DNA of 64,000 bases, taken from the NCBI GenBank assembly GCA_031628995.1, contig JAVLUO010000003.1, positions 1 to 64,000 on the forward strand. The letters run 5' to 3'. The position numbers and the translations under genes are program-made. Shown here piece after piece: positions 51,658-60,062 of this stretch. The notes under the pieces were generated by a model. It was not told the origin of the DNA and made no database searches. It saw only the letters and a list, made by a program, of their open reading frames with translations. Source of the DNA: Bacillota bacterium LX-D. GTDB taxonomy: Bacteria; Bacillota; DUOV01; Zhaonellaceae. Within the stretch, counting starts at the first letter, position 1, and the number at the start of each line of letters is the position of its first letter.

Positions 51658-52650
51658 TTACTGAATATTATCTGATAAAGATGTGTCTGTATCTTCTGCT
51701 GTCGCTGTGGCATTACCGGAGTAAAGGTCAACTAAGTCTGCAACTTCTTCTTCATCGGGCAGCCAGTAGCTAATGCCTCCTATATATTTAGGTGTGCCGG
51801 GAAGCATTGATGTTTGGATAGTTGAAGCATCACATTTTCGTAAAGAATTACCTAAAGAGAGCATTTCTTTAGTAGTTAAATTTGTTTTAACACTGTCATT
51901 TATTTCACCAACTAGTTTAGGCAGCCTGAAAACGGTATTGAGGCTCATAGCTTCTGATGCTACTTCTTTCATGAATTTCTGCTGACGTTTAATCCGGGTA
52001 GTATCGTCGCCATCGCTGCGGTAGCGGACATAGGCTAAGGCATCCTTGCCGTTCAGCTTTTGCACGCCCGGCTGCAAGTCGATGCCGTCTGCTCTGCGCA
52101 CCATTCTTTTCTCTACGTCAATTGTTACTCCGCCCATAGTATCAATAATTTTTTCAAAGTTTTCAAAATTTACTTCTACATACTTGTCGATTTGCACACC
52201 TAAAAGGTCGCTGACTGCTTCTGCTGTTAGTTCCGGGCCTCCCAAAGCGTGGGAGTGATTAATTTTTTGGCTGCGGTAGCCCGGAATATCAGCATAGGTA
52301 TCTCGAGGTACGGAAATAATGCTGACTTGGGATTTTTCTAAATCCAGAAAAGCCACCATAATTGTATCGGCTCGGGCATTTTCCTTTTCCCTTTGGTCTA
52401 CGCCTAGTAAGAGAACATTTAGTTTACCTTTCATCTCCGGGTTTTCATCGGCTACGGCGCTGGGCTCTTGGCTTTTCAGCCAATCTGTCAGTCCTAGTTC
52501 CGAGGCTTTATAGCCGGCAAAAGCGCAGGCCCCAAAAGCTAAAAAGAAAAGGAGGAAAACAGAAAACGCTGCTCGCTTCTTTTTCTTTTTTTTACGTCTT
52601 TTTGGAACACCATCTGTATACCAATAATCTTGATTAGTTCGATTTCCCAT
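51658..52650 (-). CDS. LytR-CpsA-Psr (LCP) family wall-polymer ligase
   Basis: About 330-aa membrane protein. ATG at 52650 with GGAG nine bases upstream is preferred to an upstream TTG. A basic cytoplasmic N-terminus (KRRKKKKKKR) and one transmembrane helix (~33-55) precede the LCP domain: LNVLLLGVDQREKENARADTIM (~79-100), SIISVPRDTYADIPG, KINHSHALGGPELT, GGVTIDVEKRM and DALAYVRYRSDGDDTTRIKRQQKF. Arg and Asp residues that bind the lipid pyrophosphate are present. LCP enzymes attach TagO/TagA-initiated polymers to peptidoglycan, matching the downstream tagA. Confidence 0.94.
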   Translation of the reverse strand: MGNRTNQDYWYTDGVPKRRKKKKKKRAAFSVFLLFFLAFGACAFAGYKASELGLTDWLKSQEPSAVADENPEMKGKLNVLLLGVDQREKENARADTIMVAFLDLEKSQVSIISVPRDTYADIPGYRSQKINHSHALGGPELTAEAVSDLLGVQIDKYVEVNFENFEKIIDTMGGVTIDVEKRMVRRADGIDLQPGVQKLNGKDALAYVRYRSDGDDTTRIKRQQKFMKEVASEAMSLNTVFRLPKLVGEINDSVKTNLTTKEMLSLGNSLRKCDASTIQTSMLPGTPKYIGGISYWLPDEEEVADLVDLYSGNATATAEDTDTSLSDNIQ

Positions 52651-52768
52651 TAACGGCAACTCCTTTTAAAAACGGGTTTTTAGCCATCTTCATATAGTTA
52701 TACTTCATCTTTTTTAGCCTGGCAAGTAGTATTTTTGGCAACACTGCATATTTTTAGGTGTTGTTTTT

Positions 52769-53398
52769 TTAGGGTGTTATTTTGATAGTTTTAGCAGCGC
52801 TGTTCCACTCTACAGTTGCTCCTAAGTTTGCAGAAACAAAGCGCAAGGGGACCAGAGTCCTGTTATTGACAATGCTGGGGGCCACATCCGTTTGCACTGT
52901 CCGGCCGTTGACTGTAGCTGTTTTAGAACCAATTTTCAATTCTATTTTAGTGGAGGATGTTTGGAAGGTAACAGTTTTTGTTTCTTTTACCCAACCCACA
53001 TTTGCTCCTAATACTTGACCAACAAAGGCAAAAGGCAGCATAGTGGTATTTTGCACAATGAAAGGTGCGGTATCTAGCTGTACTGTTTTGGAGCCAATGG
53101 TGGCAGTCTTACTGCCAATTTTTAAAACAGCAGTTTGGCCGCTGTTAACAGGTGTACCTGGATTTGAGCCGGAACCTGTACCCAGCTGCCCTTCTAATTG
53201 AGCAACTTTGGCTTTGAGGGACTGCACTTCTTTTTCTAAACTTCCGATATTATCATTAATATATTTATCCACATAGCTCTTGGTAACTAAAGGATCATTA
53301 CTGCTGCCCGGGGCCGGTTGATCAGCTAGGGCTGTACCTGCTGTATAGCCAATGAGGACTACTCCCAGGGCAGTTATGATAAACTGCTTGGCATTCAT
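52769..53398 (-). CDS. exported coiled-coil/stalk-domain protein
   Basis: 209-aa protein (ATG at 53398, AAAGGGG upstream) with a signal peptide (~1-25, ending ALAD), the motif SSNDPLVTKSYVDKYI, a coiled coil (SLEKEVQSLKAKVAQLEGQL), a Gly/Pro/Ser linker and a C-terminal stalk domain (MLPFAFVGQVLGANVGWVK; LVPLRFVSANLGATVEWN). The N-terminal half resembles the 74-aa protein at 3682-3906. A structural or anchoring role at the surface is likely; no enzyme motif is present. It lies upstream of the LCP and tagA genes on the same strand. Confidence 0.82.
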   Translation of the reverse strand: MNAKQFIITALGVVLIGYTAGTALADQPAPGSSNDPLVTKSYVDKYINDNIGSLEKEVQSLKAKVAQLEGQLGTGSGSNPGTPVNSGQTAVLKIGSKTATIGSKTVQLDTAPFIVQNTTMLPFAFVGQVLGANVGWVKETKTVTFQTSSTKIELKIGSKTATVNGRTVQTDVAPSIVNNRTLVPLRFVSANLGATVEWNSAAKTIKITP

Positions 53399-53678
53399 TT
53401 TTAATTTAACCCCTTTCAGGAAATTCGCATATTTAGGCTTATTTAATATTGCATTCGACACTAAAGGCAAATTTCCTGTTCAAGAAAGGGTGGCAAATTA
53501 GTAGAATTCCAGGTTTTATTTTACTTTTTTGTTAAGTTACTACGATCATGTTGCCCAACTAACCAACCTGCAGGTATACTAATTTGTAATTATTATTTAT
53601 TACTGACAATGGCGTATACTACTAATTATAAAGTCAATACTATAGTTAATCGAAAATATCCAGGAAAGGAGCAGCAGC

Positions 53679-53840
53679 ATGACTAAAACTCTTTCAATTT
53701 TGGAACAAGAAAGAAATTATTTACTATATAAATGGATTAAAGCCAGCGGCAGCGAGAAAGCTAAGCTGTTGGTGAAAATAATGGATTTAGAAGAGCAGTT
53801 GGAATTTGGCAGGGAAAGTGAGCCCGTAAAAATAGGATAA
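53679..53840 (+). CDS. small helical protein, unknown
   Basis: 53-codon ORF (MTKTLSILEQERNYLLYKWI...) with a good ribosome site (GGAAAGGAG, eight bases before the ATG) and a terminator 8 bases after the stop. It is predicted to be entirely helical and charged; no family was recognised. It is the only plus-strand gene in this stretch, divergent from the stalk-protein gene and convergent with mbl. The supporting signals are the ribosome site and terminator, since the protein is too short for motif evidence. Confidence 0.65.
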   Translation: MTKTLSILEQERNYLLYKWIKASGSEKAKLLVKIMDLEEQLEFGRESEPVKIG

Positions 53841-53847
53841 TTAGACG

Positions 53848-53885
53848 AAAGCAGGGATGTCTTTTGAGGACTAACCCTGCTTTTA
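53848..53885. terminator. bidirectional terminator between small ORF and mbl
   Basis: AAAGCAGGG (53848-53856) pairs with CCCTGCTTT (53875-53883), with a T-tract on the right and A residues on the left. Confidence 0.85.
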
Positions 53886-53889
53886 AACT

Positions 53890-54918
53890 TTAAACTACTT
53901 TTTTGGAAAAAGCCCCTGTTTCCTGCAAAACATTAATCATAGATAATGCTTTACCTGTACCCAGGGCCACACAAGAAACAGCATCTTCGGCTACATTGAC
54001 AGGTAAGCTTGTTTCCGACTGGAGCAATACGTCCAGCCCGTTTAATAAGGAACCTCCCCCGGTCATGACAATGCCTCGATTGATAATATCTGCCGACAGT
54101 TCCGGCGGTGTTATTTCTAATACTTCTTTGACTGCCGCTACAACTGCTTCTACCGGCTCAGCTATAGCTAAATTTGTTTCTTTGGCTTTGACGGTAACTG
54201 TTTTGGGCAGCCCACTAATTAAATCCCTGCCTCGAATGGCCATTTCAGCATCTTCAGCTCTTTCTGAAGGGCAGGCAGTGCCAATGGTTTTTTTCAGTTC
54301 CTCAGCAGTTCTTTCCCCAATCATTAGGTTGTACTCCCGGCGAATATAGCGCACAATAGCTTCATCGAATTTATCGCCGCCTACCCGCAGCGATCTGGAA
54401 CAAACTACGCCTCCCAGGGAAAGTACAGCTATATCCGTAGTACCTCCTCCAATATCCACAATAATGCTGCCTGTAGGTTCGGAAATATCTAATCCTGCAC
54501 CTAAAGCAGCCGCTAAAGGTTCTTCTATTAAATATGCCTTTTTTGCTCCTGCCTGTAAGGCAGCTTCCCGTACAGCCCTTTCTTCCACTCCTGTCACTCC
54601 AGATGGTATACAAACCATTACTCTGGGTTTAAAAATATATTTTCTGCCGCAAGCTTTTTCGATGAAATAACGCAGCATTTTTTCCGTTGTATCGTAATCG
54701 GCAATGACGCCTTCCCGTAAAGGGCGAATAGCTACAATATTTCCCGGAGTCCGGCCAAGCATATTGCGTGCTTCCTCCCCTACTGCGATCAGCTGTCCCG
54801 TCCCTTTATCAATTGCTACAACAGATGGCTCATTAAGGACAATTCCTTTACCCTTCAGATAAACTAATACACTCGCAGTGCCTAAGTCTATCCCGATGTC
54901 CATCCCTAAACCAAACAT
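53890..54918 (-). CDS. mbl: MreB-like actin homologue (Mbl type)
   Basis: 342-aa cytoskeletal ATPase that guides cell-wall synthesis. ATG at 54918 (MFGLGMDIGIDLGTASVLVY) has GGAAGGAG eight bases upstream; a longer reading frame to 54963 is not supported. Actin-fold nucleotide motifs: IGIDLGTASVLVY (phosphate 1), SIIVDIGGGTTDIAVLSLGG (phosphate 2, 20 residues) and GIVMTGGGSLLNGLD (adenosine). It lies downstream of spoIIID, the gene order known from Bacillus subtilis for mbl, which is why Mbl is preferred to MreB; mreCD genes are not adjacent. Confidence 0.93.
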   Translation of the reverse strand: MFGLGMDIGIDLGTASVLVYLKGKGIVLNEPSVVAIDKGTGQLIAVGEEARNMLGRTPGNIVAIRPLREGVIADYDTTEKMLRYFIEKACGRKYIFKPRVMVCIPSGVTGVEERAVREAALQAGAKKAYLIEEPLAAALGAGLDISEPTGSIIVDIGGGTTDIAVLSLGGVVCSRSLRVGGDKFDEAIVRYIRREYNLMIGERTAEELKKTIGTACPSERAEDAEMAIRGRDLISGLPKTVTVKAKETNLAIAEPVEAVVAAVKEVLEITPPELSADIINRGIVMTGGGSLLNGLDVLLQSETSLPVNVAEDAVSCVALGTGKALSMINVLQETGAFSKKVV

Positions 54919-55041
54919 GCAGCATGCTCCTTCCCAACGTTTGAAATCCTTTAATATATTCATTTAGGCCCGTCCTAAATTTGTTAAAAAAATATATCTT
55001 TGTTCAATTCGTCAAAATATACCAAATTCCTTTTAAATTTA

Positions 55042-55299
55042 TCAAGAAACTTCAACATCTTTGAATTTTTTTCTGGTAGCTTCTCCGCCTCGTAGATGCC
55101 GCTCAGCTTTATTTTGATCTAAGACATTGCGTACTTGCAGATAAATTTTTTCATTTATTTCCGGCAGCCGCTCCGTCATATCCTTATGAACTGTACTTTT
55201 GCTAACGCCAAAAACGTTGGCAGCCTGACGGACTGTGGAATTAGATTCAATGATATAATGACTGATTTCAAGCACCCTCTGACGGATATAGTCTTGCAT
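55042..55299 (-). CDS. spoIIID: stage III sporulation transcriptional regulator SpoIIID
   Basis: 85-aa DNA-binding protein. The start is ATG at 55299 (MQDYIRQRVLEISHYIIES) with GGGGAGG upstream; residues encoded further upstream are not part of the family. The helix-turn-helix is TVRQAANVFGVSKSTVHKDM (~20-40), followed by the basic C-terminal helix QNKAERHLRGGEATRKKF. In Bacillus it controls many mother-cell sigma-E/K genes. Its neighbours are mbl downstream and the SpoIIQ-like and SpoIID genes upstream. Confidence 0.96.
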   Translation of the reverse strand: MQDYIRQRVLEISHYIIESNSTVRQAANVFGVSKSTVHKDMTERLPEINEKIYLQVRNVLDQNKAERHLRGGEATRKKFKDVEVS

Positions 55300-55387
55300 G
55301 CTTGGGCCTCCCCTTTTTCTGTTTCTTTTTAAATAATATGAAGGGGTAGCCAAAAGTAGAACGTTGCAAAATAGGTTCTAAAACAAA

Positions 55388-55423
55388 AAGCAACTAGCCG
55401 CTTTTGTTAACAGCTAATTGCTT
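55388..55423 (-). terminator. terminator after the spoIIQ-like gene
   Basis: AAGCAACTAGC (55388-55398) pairs imperfectly with GCTAATTGCTT (55413-55423). On the minus strand it is followed by TTTTTGTTTT. Confidence 0.75.
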
Positions 55424-55457
55424 CACTAGTTACTTTTGGTTAAGATTTAATCTTACT

Positions 55458-56201
55458 TTAACGTAAATACTTATTGGGATCAACAGGCTGTCCATTGTTG
55501 GATAGTTCAAAATGCAAATGAGGCTGCAAATTTTCCTCTTTGGGATTATTTCCATTTAAGTAGCCTACGATTGCTCCTTTTGGGACACTGGTTCCTTCCG
55601 TTAGGTTCGTATTCAGGGAGCTGTAAACAGTTTTCCAATTTTGGTCGTGGAGCAATGTAATCTCTTGCCCTCCCCCGGAAAGCTGCTGTACTTTTTGTAC
55701 AGTTCCTGCATAGGCGGCCACAACTTCTGCCCCCGGAGCTCCTTTAATATCTAAACCCGAATGCAAACGGTAATCTCCGTAGGATTTAGAATAGCTTACT
55801 CCGTAGGATTGAAGAATTTCTCCATTTAAAGGACAGCGCATGGCAGCAGGGTCAAAGGCAGCTTCTTTTGGCCGGGTATTTTCCGGAGTTTCTTGGGTTT
55901 TTTCTGCTATACTTTGACTAGTGCTCTCTGGGGAGCCTTCTTTGGAGCTTTCTTGTGCTTCCTTAGTACCTCCAGTCATACTTTCTGCAACATTTTCTTT
56001 TACCCTTTCCCCGGCACTTCCCTTTAAAACTACCTGGGTTGTATTTTTAGTCTGGAAATCAAAAGCCAAACCAATGAGCAAGCCAAAAATAAATATTCCC
56101 GCTGCCAGTATAAAAAAGGGCGGTTGCTGCTTTAGGGAATTTAATTGGGGAAATTTTAAATTGGTTATTTTCTTTTCCTTAAACTTTTGCAATTTAAACA
56201 T
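55458..56201 (-). CDS. SpoIIQ-like M23 peptidase
   Basis: About 247-aa membrane-anchored protein (ATG at 56201, AGAGG ten bases upstream). One transmembrane helix (PFFILAAGIFIFGLLIGLAF, ~30-49), a Ser/Glu-rich linker (~75-120) and a C-terminal LytM/M23 domain follow. Zinc ligands are His and Asp in YRLHSGLDIKG and His in QPHLHFELSNNG, so unlike B. subtilis SpoIIQ the endopeptidase site looks complete. It stands between spoIID and spoIIID, the usual site of the clostridial SpoIIQ, which forms the engulfment channel with SpoIIIA. Confidence 0.9.
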   Translation of the reverse strand: MFKLQKFKEKKITNLKFPQLNSLKQQPPFFILAAGIFIFGLLIGLAFDFQTKNTTQVVLKGSAGERVKENVAESMTGGTKEAQESSKEGSPESTSQSIAEKTQETPENTRPKEAAFDPAAMRCPLNGEILQSYGVSYSKSYGDYRLHSGLDIKGAPGAEVVAAYAGTVQKVQQLSGGGQEITLLHDQNWKTVYSSLNTNLTEGTSVPKGAIVGYLNGNNPKEENLQPHLHFELSNNGQPVDPNKYLR

Positions 56202-56261
56202 AGGATATATCACCTCTTAGTATAATTATTTTCCATATCTTGGGCGATATATACCTATTGT

Positions 56262-57245
56262 TTATTCGCTTATCTTCCTCAGCTCTATGCCTTTGTAGTA
56301 ATGCTGCAGGATCTGCTTATAGTTTTTGCCTTGTTTTGCTAAGCCATTGGCCCCGTATTGGCTCATGCCGACTCCATGTCCGTAGCCTGTAACATGAAAG
56401 GTAATTTGGTCCCCCCGGGCCTGCCAGGTAAATTTGGCTGAATTTAAACCTAATAAACGTCTGAATTCTTCCCCTTTGAAAATCTTTCCCCCTACAGAGA
56501 TAGTTTTAATTCTGCCTGTACCAGTTCTAGCTATCACTTTTAGTCCTTTGGACCGGCCTTGATTAATGGTTGCTGCGGGCACAGCTTGGAGATTTGAGCC
56601 TAAGGCTTTATCTATTTGGTGCAATGTTAAGGTAAGGCTGGTTTTGTATTTGGGAGAATTTTTATCGCCTGGAGAGGAGACGCTCTTTAAGTAAGGTACA
56701 TCTACCTGCCAAATATCCCCGGAATTTTCCGTCTGTCCTACACCTGTGGAGTGATAAACAGGATCAATTAATCTTCCTTGGTAAACAGCTACAATACCTT
56801 GGGTCAGGCGTACTGCCTGGGCAATCTTTTGGGAGTATAAGGTGTACTTAACAACTCCCCACTTTTTCTTCATCTCTTTTTCCGATAACCATGCTTGACA
56901 GTGAGTTGGGTCAGTGCACACCTGGGCCGTAGGATGTTTCTCATTTATACTTTGTTTACTTAATTCAACTTTTTTGACTGCATAAGTCCGAGCTGCAACG
57001 GCTTGGGCCTTTAAAGCCTCCGGTTCAAAGGAAGCAGGCATTTCTGCTGCCAAAACTCCTACTAAATACTTTTCTAAAGGCAAAGTTTGCACTTTCTTGG
57101 TAGTTACATTAAACATCTGAATATTGGGTCCCCGGATAGTTTCCACCTTTATTTTTTCCTGCTTACCATGCCAGACTACTACTGCCGGAAGAACAACCAA
57201 AGCTAACAGCATACTTAAGATCAGTACGAAAATTAATTTTTTCAC
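56262..57245 (-). CDS. spoIID: stage II sporulation protein D
   Basis: 327-aa membrane-anchored lytic transglycosylase needed for engulfment. The N-terminal helix (LIFVLILSMLLALVVLPAVVV) is followed by the SpoIID domain: PLEKYLVGVLAAEMPASFEP (the catalytic Glu is in AAEMP), EALKAQAVAARTYAV, YHSTGVGQTENSGDIW, VPYLKSVSSPGD and the C-terminal FHVTGYGHGVGMSQYGANGL. All hallmark motifs and length are normal. Upstream of the SpoIIQ-like gene on the same strand. Confidence 0.96.
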   Translation of the reverse strand: MKKLIFVLILSMLLALVVLPAVVVWHGKQEKIKVETIRGPNIQMFNVTTKKVQTLPLEKYLVGVLAAEMPASFEPEALKAQAVAARTYAVKKVELSKQSINEKHPTAQVCTDPTHCQAWLSEKEMKKKWGVVKYTLYSQKIAQAVRLTQGIVAVYQGRLIDPVYHSTGVGQTENSGDIWQVDVPYLKSVSSPGDKNSPKYKTSLTLTLHQIDKALGSNLQAVPAATINQGRSKGLKVIARTGTGRIKTISVGGKIFKGEEFRRLLGLNSAKFTWQARGDQITFHVTGYGHGVGMSQYGANGLAKQGKNYKQILQHYYKGIELRKISE

Positions 57246-57366
57246 ATAATCAATCCTTTTATTATACTTACTTCATAATTATTCTGCCGGAAACTTATTT
57301 ATGTTTAATTGAACTGATAAAATAAAAAAGGAAATTTCCATAATTTAGCGAATAAAGGAAGAGGAA

Positions 57367-59013
57367 ATGGTTACTAATTTAATATCTACCAACCAGTCAA
57401 GGAAAAGGATGTTTGCTATGGAAAATGAACTTAAGTCACAAGAGGAACTGTTAAACGAATTGCAGGAAGAATTGCGGGAGCTGAAGGAAAAATATAATCT
57501 TTTAGCAGACGAGAAAATGGTACTAACGGAAAAAATTGCGTCTTTAGAGAAATCTGAAAAGCATTGGGAGCTGGAAATAGCCCAGCGCAAGCAGGCGGAA
57601 AAAAGGGCCATTAAATTAGGTGACTATTACTCAACCCTTTTTAACTACTTTCCAGGGCTGGTTTGGATTTCTGGCCCCGATCATAAAACTCACTATTTTA
57701 ATCGTGACTGGTTAGCTTTTACGGGTAAGACTCTGGAGCAGCAAATTAATAGTCAGTGGATGCAAGGGGTTCATCCCAAGGAAAGGGACGCTGTTGCTCA
57801 AATTATGTGGGAAGCTATGCATAACAGAAAACCTTTTGATTTGGAATTCCGGCTGCGCCGCTCAGATGGAAAATACCGCTGGATTAACAGCCATGGCAGG
57901 CCTTATTACGACTTGGAAAACAACTTTGGAGGCTATATTTGTTCCTGTTATGATATTACCAACAGGAAGAATATCGAAAAAAGGCTTCGCCAATCGGAAG
58001 AAAGGTTTTCTAAGGCTTATCAATGCAGTCCAAACTTAATGTGCATTCTCACTTACGAGGATGGAAGCTTTTTAAGTGTCAATGAAACTTTTGAACGTGT
58101 AACCGGCTATCGTTTTTATGAGCTTCTTGCCCGCAATCCGGCGGAAGTTGGCCTATTAGATAGGGAATTTCTGACTCAAAGTTTACAAATGTTACACAAA
58201 AAAGGCACTTACCAGAATTTTGAATATAATATTTGCACTAAAAATGGTGAAGTTCTAACTGTACTTGCCTCTGCTGAGCAAATTACTTTAAATGGCCAAA
58301 AGTGCTTTTTATTAGTAGTCAACGATATTACAGAACACAAAAAAATGGAAAAAGAAATGGCTCGGCTGGACCGGCTCTATTTAATTGGAGAAATGGCTGC
58401 ATGTATTGGCCATGAGGTTCGCAACCCTTTAACTACGGTGCGGGGCTTTTTACAGATGCTGGGCAGGAAAAATGAATGTCAACAATTAACAAATTATTAC
58501 GATTTAATGATTGAAGAGCTAGACAGGGCAAATAGTATTATTACTGAGTTCCTTTCTTTAGCTAAGAACAAAGTTGTGGAAAAAAAGGTCAGTAACTTAA
58601 ATACTGTTTTAGAAGCTTTAAAACCTTTAATTCAAGCCAACGCTTTGGAAAAAGATATGAATGTAGCTCTGGATTTAGGCAATCTCCCTGACTTCTCCTT
58701 AGACGAAAAAGAGATTCGGCAGCTTATTCTCAACTTAGTAACTAACGGTTTGGAAGCTATGGAACCCGGCAATTCTCTGTTGATAAAAACTTATGCCCAA
58801 AATGGAGAAGTAATCTTGGCTGTCCAAAACCACGGCCCTAAGATTCCTGCTGACATTTTAGAAAAACTTGGGACTCCTTTTTTCACTACCAAAGAGAAGG
58901 GAACCGGTTTAGGTTTGGCAGTTTGCTTCAGCATTGCCTCTCGGCATAATGCAACGATTAAAGTTGATACTAATACAGATTTTACTACTTTTTTTGTCCA
59001 TTTTAAAATTTAA
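57367..59013 (+). CDS. cytosolic PAS-PAS sensor histidine kinase (sporulation-kinase-like)
   Basis: 548-aa kinase without transmembrane helices. A long N-terminal coiled coil (~18-75) precedes PAS 1 (~85-200: FNYFPGLVWISGPDHKTHYFN ... RRSDGKYRWINSHGRP) and PAS 2 (~210-330). The HisKA box carries the phospho-His in MAACIGHEVRNPLTTVRGFL (~350), and the HATPase has N box LILNLVTNGLEAM and G box KGTGLGLAV. The overall layout is like Bacillus KinA/KinE-type kinases that feed Spo0A, and the location beside spoIID fits, but the partner regulator is not adjacent. Start at ATG 57367 or 57418 (both have ribosome sites) is unresolved. Confidence 0.88.
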   Translation: MVTNLISTNQSRKRMFAMENELKSQEELLNELQEELRELKEKYNLLADEKMVLTEKIASLEKSEKHWELEIAQRKQAEKRAIKLGDYYSTLFNYFPGLVWISGPDHKTHYFNRDWLAFTGKTLEQQINSQWMQGVHPKERDAVAQIMWEAMHNRKPFDLEFRLRRSDGKYRWINSHGRPYYDLENNFGGYICSCYDITNRKNIEKRLRQSEERFSKAYQCSPNLMCILTYEDGSFLSVNETFERVTGYRFYELLARNPAEVGLLDREFLTQSLQMLHKKGTYQNFEYNICTKNGEVLTVLASAEQITLNGQKCFLLVVNDITEHKKMEKEMARLDRLYLIGEMAACIGHEVRNPLTTVRGFLQMLGRKNECQQLTNYYDLMIEELDRANSIITEFLSLAKNKVVEKKVSNLNTVLEALKPLIQANALEKDMNVALDLGNLPDFSLDEKEIRQLILNLVTNGLEAMEPGNSLLIKTYAQNGEVILAVQNHGPKIPADILEKLGTPFFTTKEKGTGLGLAVCFSIASRHNATIKVDTNTDFTTFFVHFKI

Positions 59014-59036
59014 TTAGAAATACTATAAAAAGCAAC

Positions 59037-59075
59037 AGGCAATTAGGTTGATGGTTTATCTACTCCTAATTGCCT
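59037..59075. terminator. bidirectional terminator
   Basis: AGGCAATTAGG (59037-59047) pairs with CCTAATTGCCT (59065-59075) between the convergent kinase and glycosyltransferase genes. Confidence 0.8.
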
Positions 59076-59088
59076 ATTTAATTCTACT

Positions 59089-59976
59089 TTATAAGTTTAC
59101 TTTAAACGTTTCCATAAACCAATCATCATCATGTTTGCGAATTTGCTTGTATTTACTGCGCTGCCGCCAGGCATCGCTAAACATTACATCTACCAGGATT
59201 TTGCTAAAATGGCCATATTTTTTAATTTGCTCTACGACCTTACTGATTCTTTCTGGTTTAAAATGGACAAATGCCATATGCAATAAATTGAAATAATAGT
59301 CATCCATAGTGACTTTATAAGGGTGGCTTTTGCGGAAAATATGGATAACCTTTACGTTGGGGTTAACAGCGCAGGTAAAACCCATAATCCAGGTCCGATA
59401 GGAAATTTCGATATCTTCATATCCCCAAACCTGAAAGCCTTCATTAAATCCCCCTACTTGCTCAAAAACATCTTTGGGATAGGCTACACAGCCCCCCGGC
59501 AAAAGGGGTACATGAGTAATTTTCCTTGGATTAGTTGTAATCCATTTAGCCTCAACTTTTTCGTTTAAAATTTGACCATAGCCAATGGCTACCGGGTTAT
59601 CATGGGCGGCTATGGCAGGAGAAACTGCATCAACGCCGGGAGTTTTAAATGAAACAAGAAGCTTATCCAGCCAAAATGCTTCTACAAAAATATGGGCATC
59701 GCAAAAAACTAAGTACTTTCCTCTTGCCTGCTGAGCTCCAAAATTACGTGCTTTAGCTGATCCTAGCCCTTCTGTGGTAAAAAATTGTACTGTTCTGTAA
59801 TTAAGGCTGTCTTTAATTTTTTCCACACACCCATCTTGGGAGGCATCATCTACTACAATAATTTCATATTTAACTGTTGTAGTTGTACTTAAAATTGAAT
59901 CCAAAGTGTTTTTTATATTACTTCCTTCGTTTTTACAAGGCAAGATAATGGAGGCCAAGGGATTTTTGTTTGGCAT
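59089..59976 (-). CDS. GT2 family glycosyltransferase
   Basis: 295-aa cytosolic GT-A enzyme: ASIILPCKNEGSNIKNTLDS, EIIVVDDASQDG, metal-binding FCDAHIF (DxH as in polypeptide GalNAc-transferase-like enzymes), LLPGGCVAYPKDVFEQVGGF and GYEDIEISYRTWIMG. No membrane segments. The resemblance to GalNAc-T-like GT2 enzymes hints at glycosylation of a protein or glycan, but the donor and acceptor are unknown. It lies downstream of a CotE-like coat gene and near other surface-glycan genes, so a spore or S-layer glycan role is possible. Confidence 0.85.
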   Translation of the reverse strand: MPNKNPLASIILPCKNEGSNIKNTLDSILSTTTTVKYEIIVVDDASQDGCVEKIKDSLNYRTVQFFTTEGLGSAKARNFGAQQARGKYLVFCDAHIFVEAFWLDKLLVSFKTPGVDAVSPAIAAHDNPVAIGYGQILNEKVEAKWITTNPRKITHVPLLPGGCVAYPKDVFEQVGGFNEGFQVWGYEDIEISYRTWIMGFTCAVNPNVKVIHIFRKSHPYKVTMDDYYFNLLHMAFVHFKPERISKVVEQIKKYGHFSKILVDVMFSDAWRQRSKYKQIRKHDDDWFMETFKVNL

Positions 59977-60032
59977 TAAACCATCACCTTCTTTTTAAAA
60001 ATAAAATCTTTTTTTAAAGCAATACTTTATAT

Positions 60033-60057
60033 AAAAAGCAGGCTAAGCCTGCTTTTT
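60033..60057 (-). terminator. terminator after the CotE-like gene
   Basis: AAAAAGCAGGC, loop TAA, GCCTGCTTTTT: a perfect short stem with T/A tracts on both sides. Confidence 0.88.
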
Positions 60058-60062
60058 AGAGT

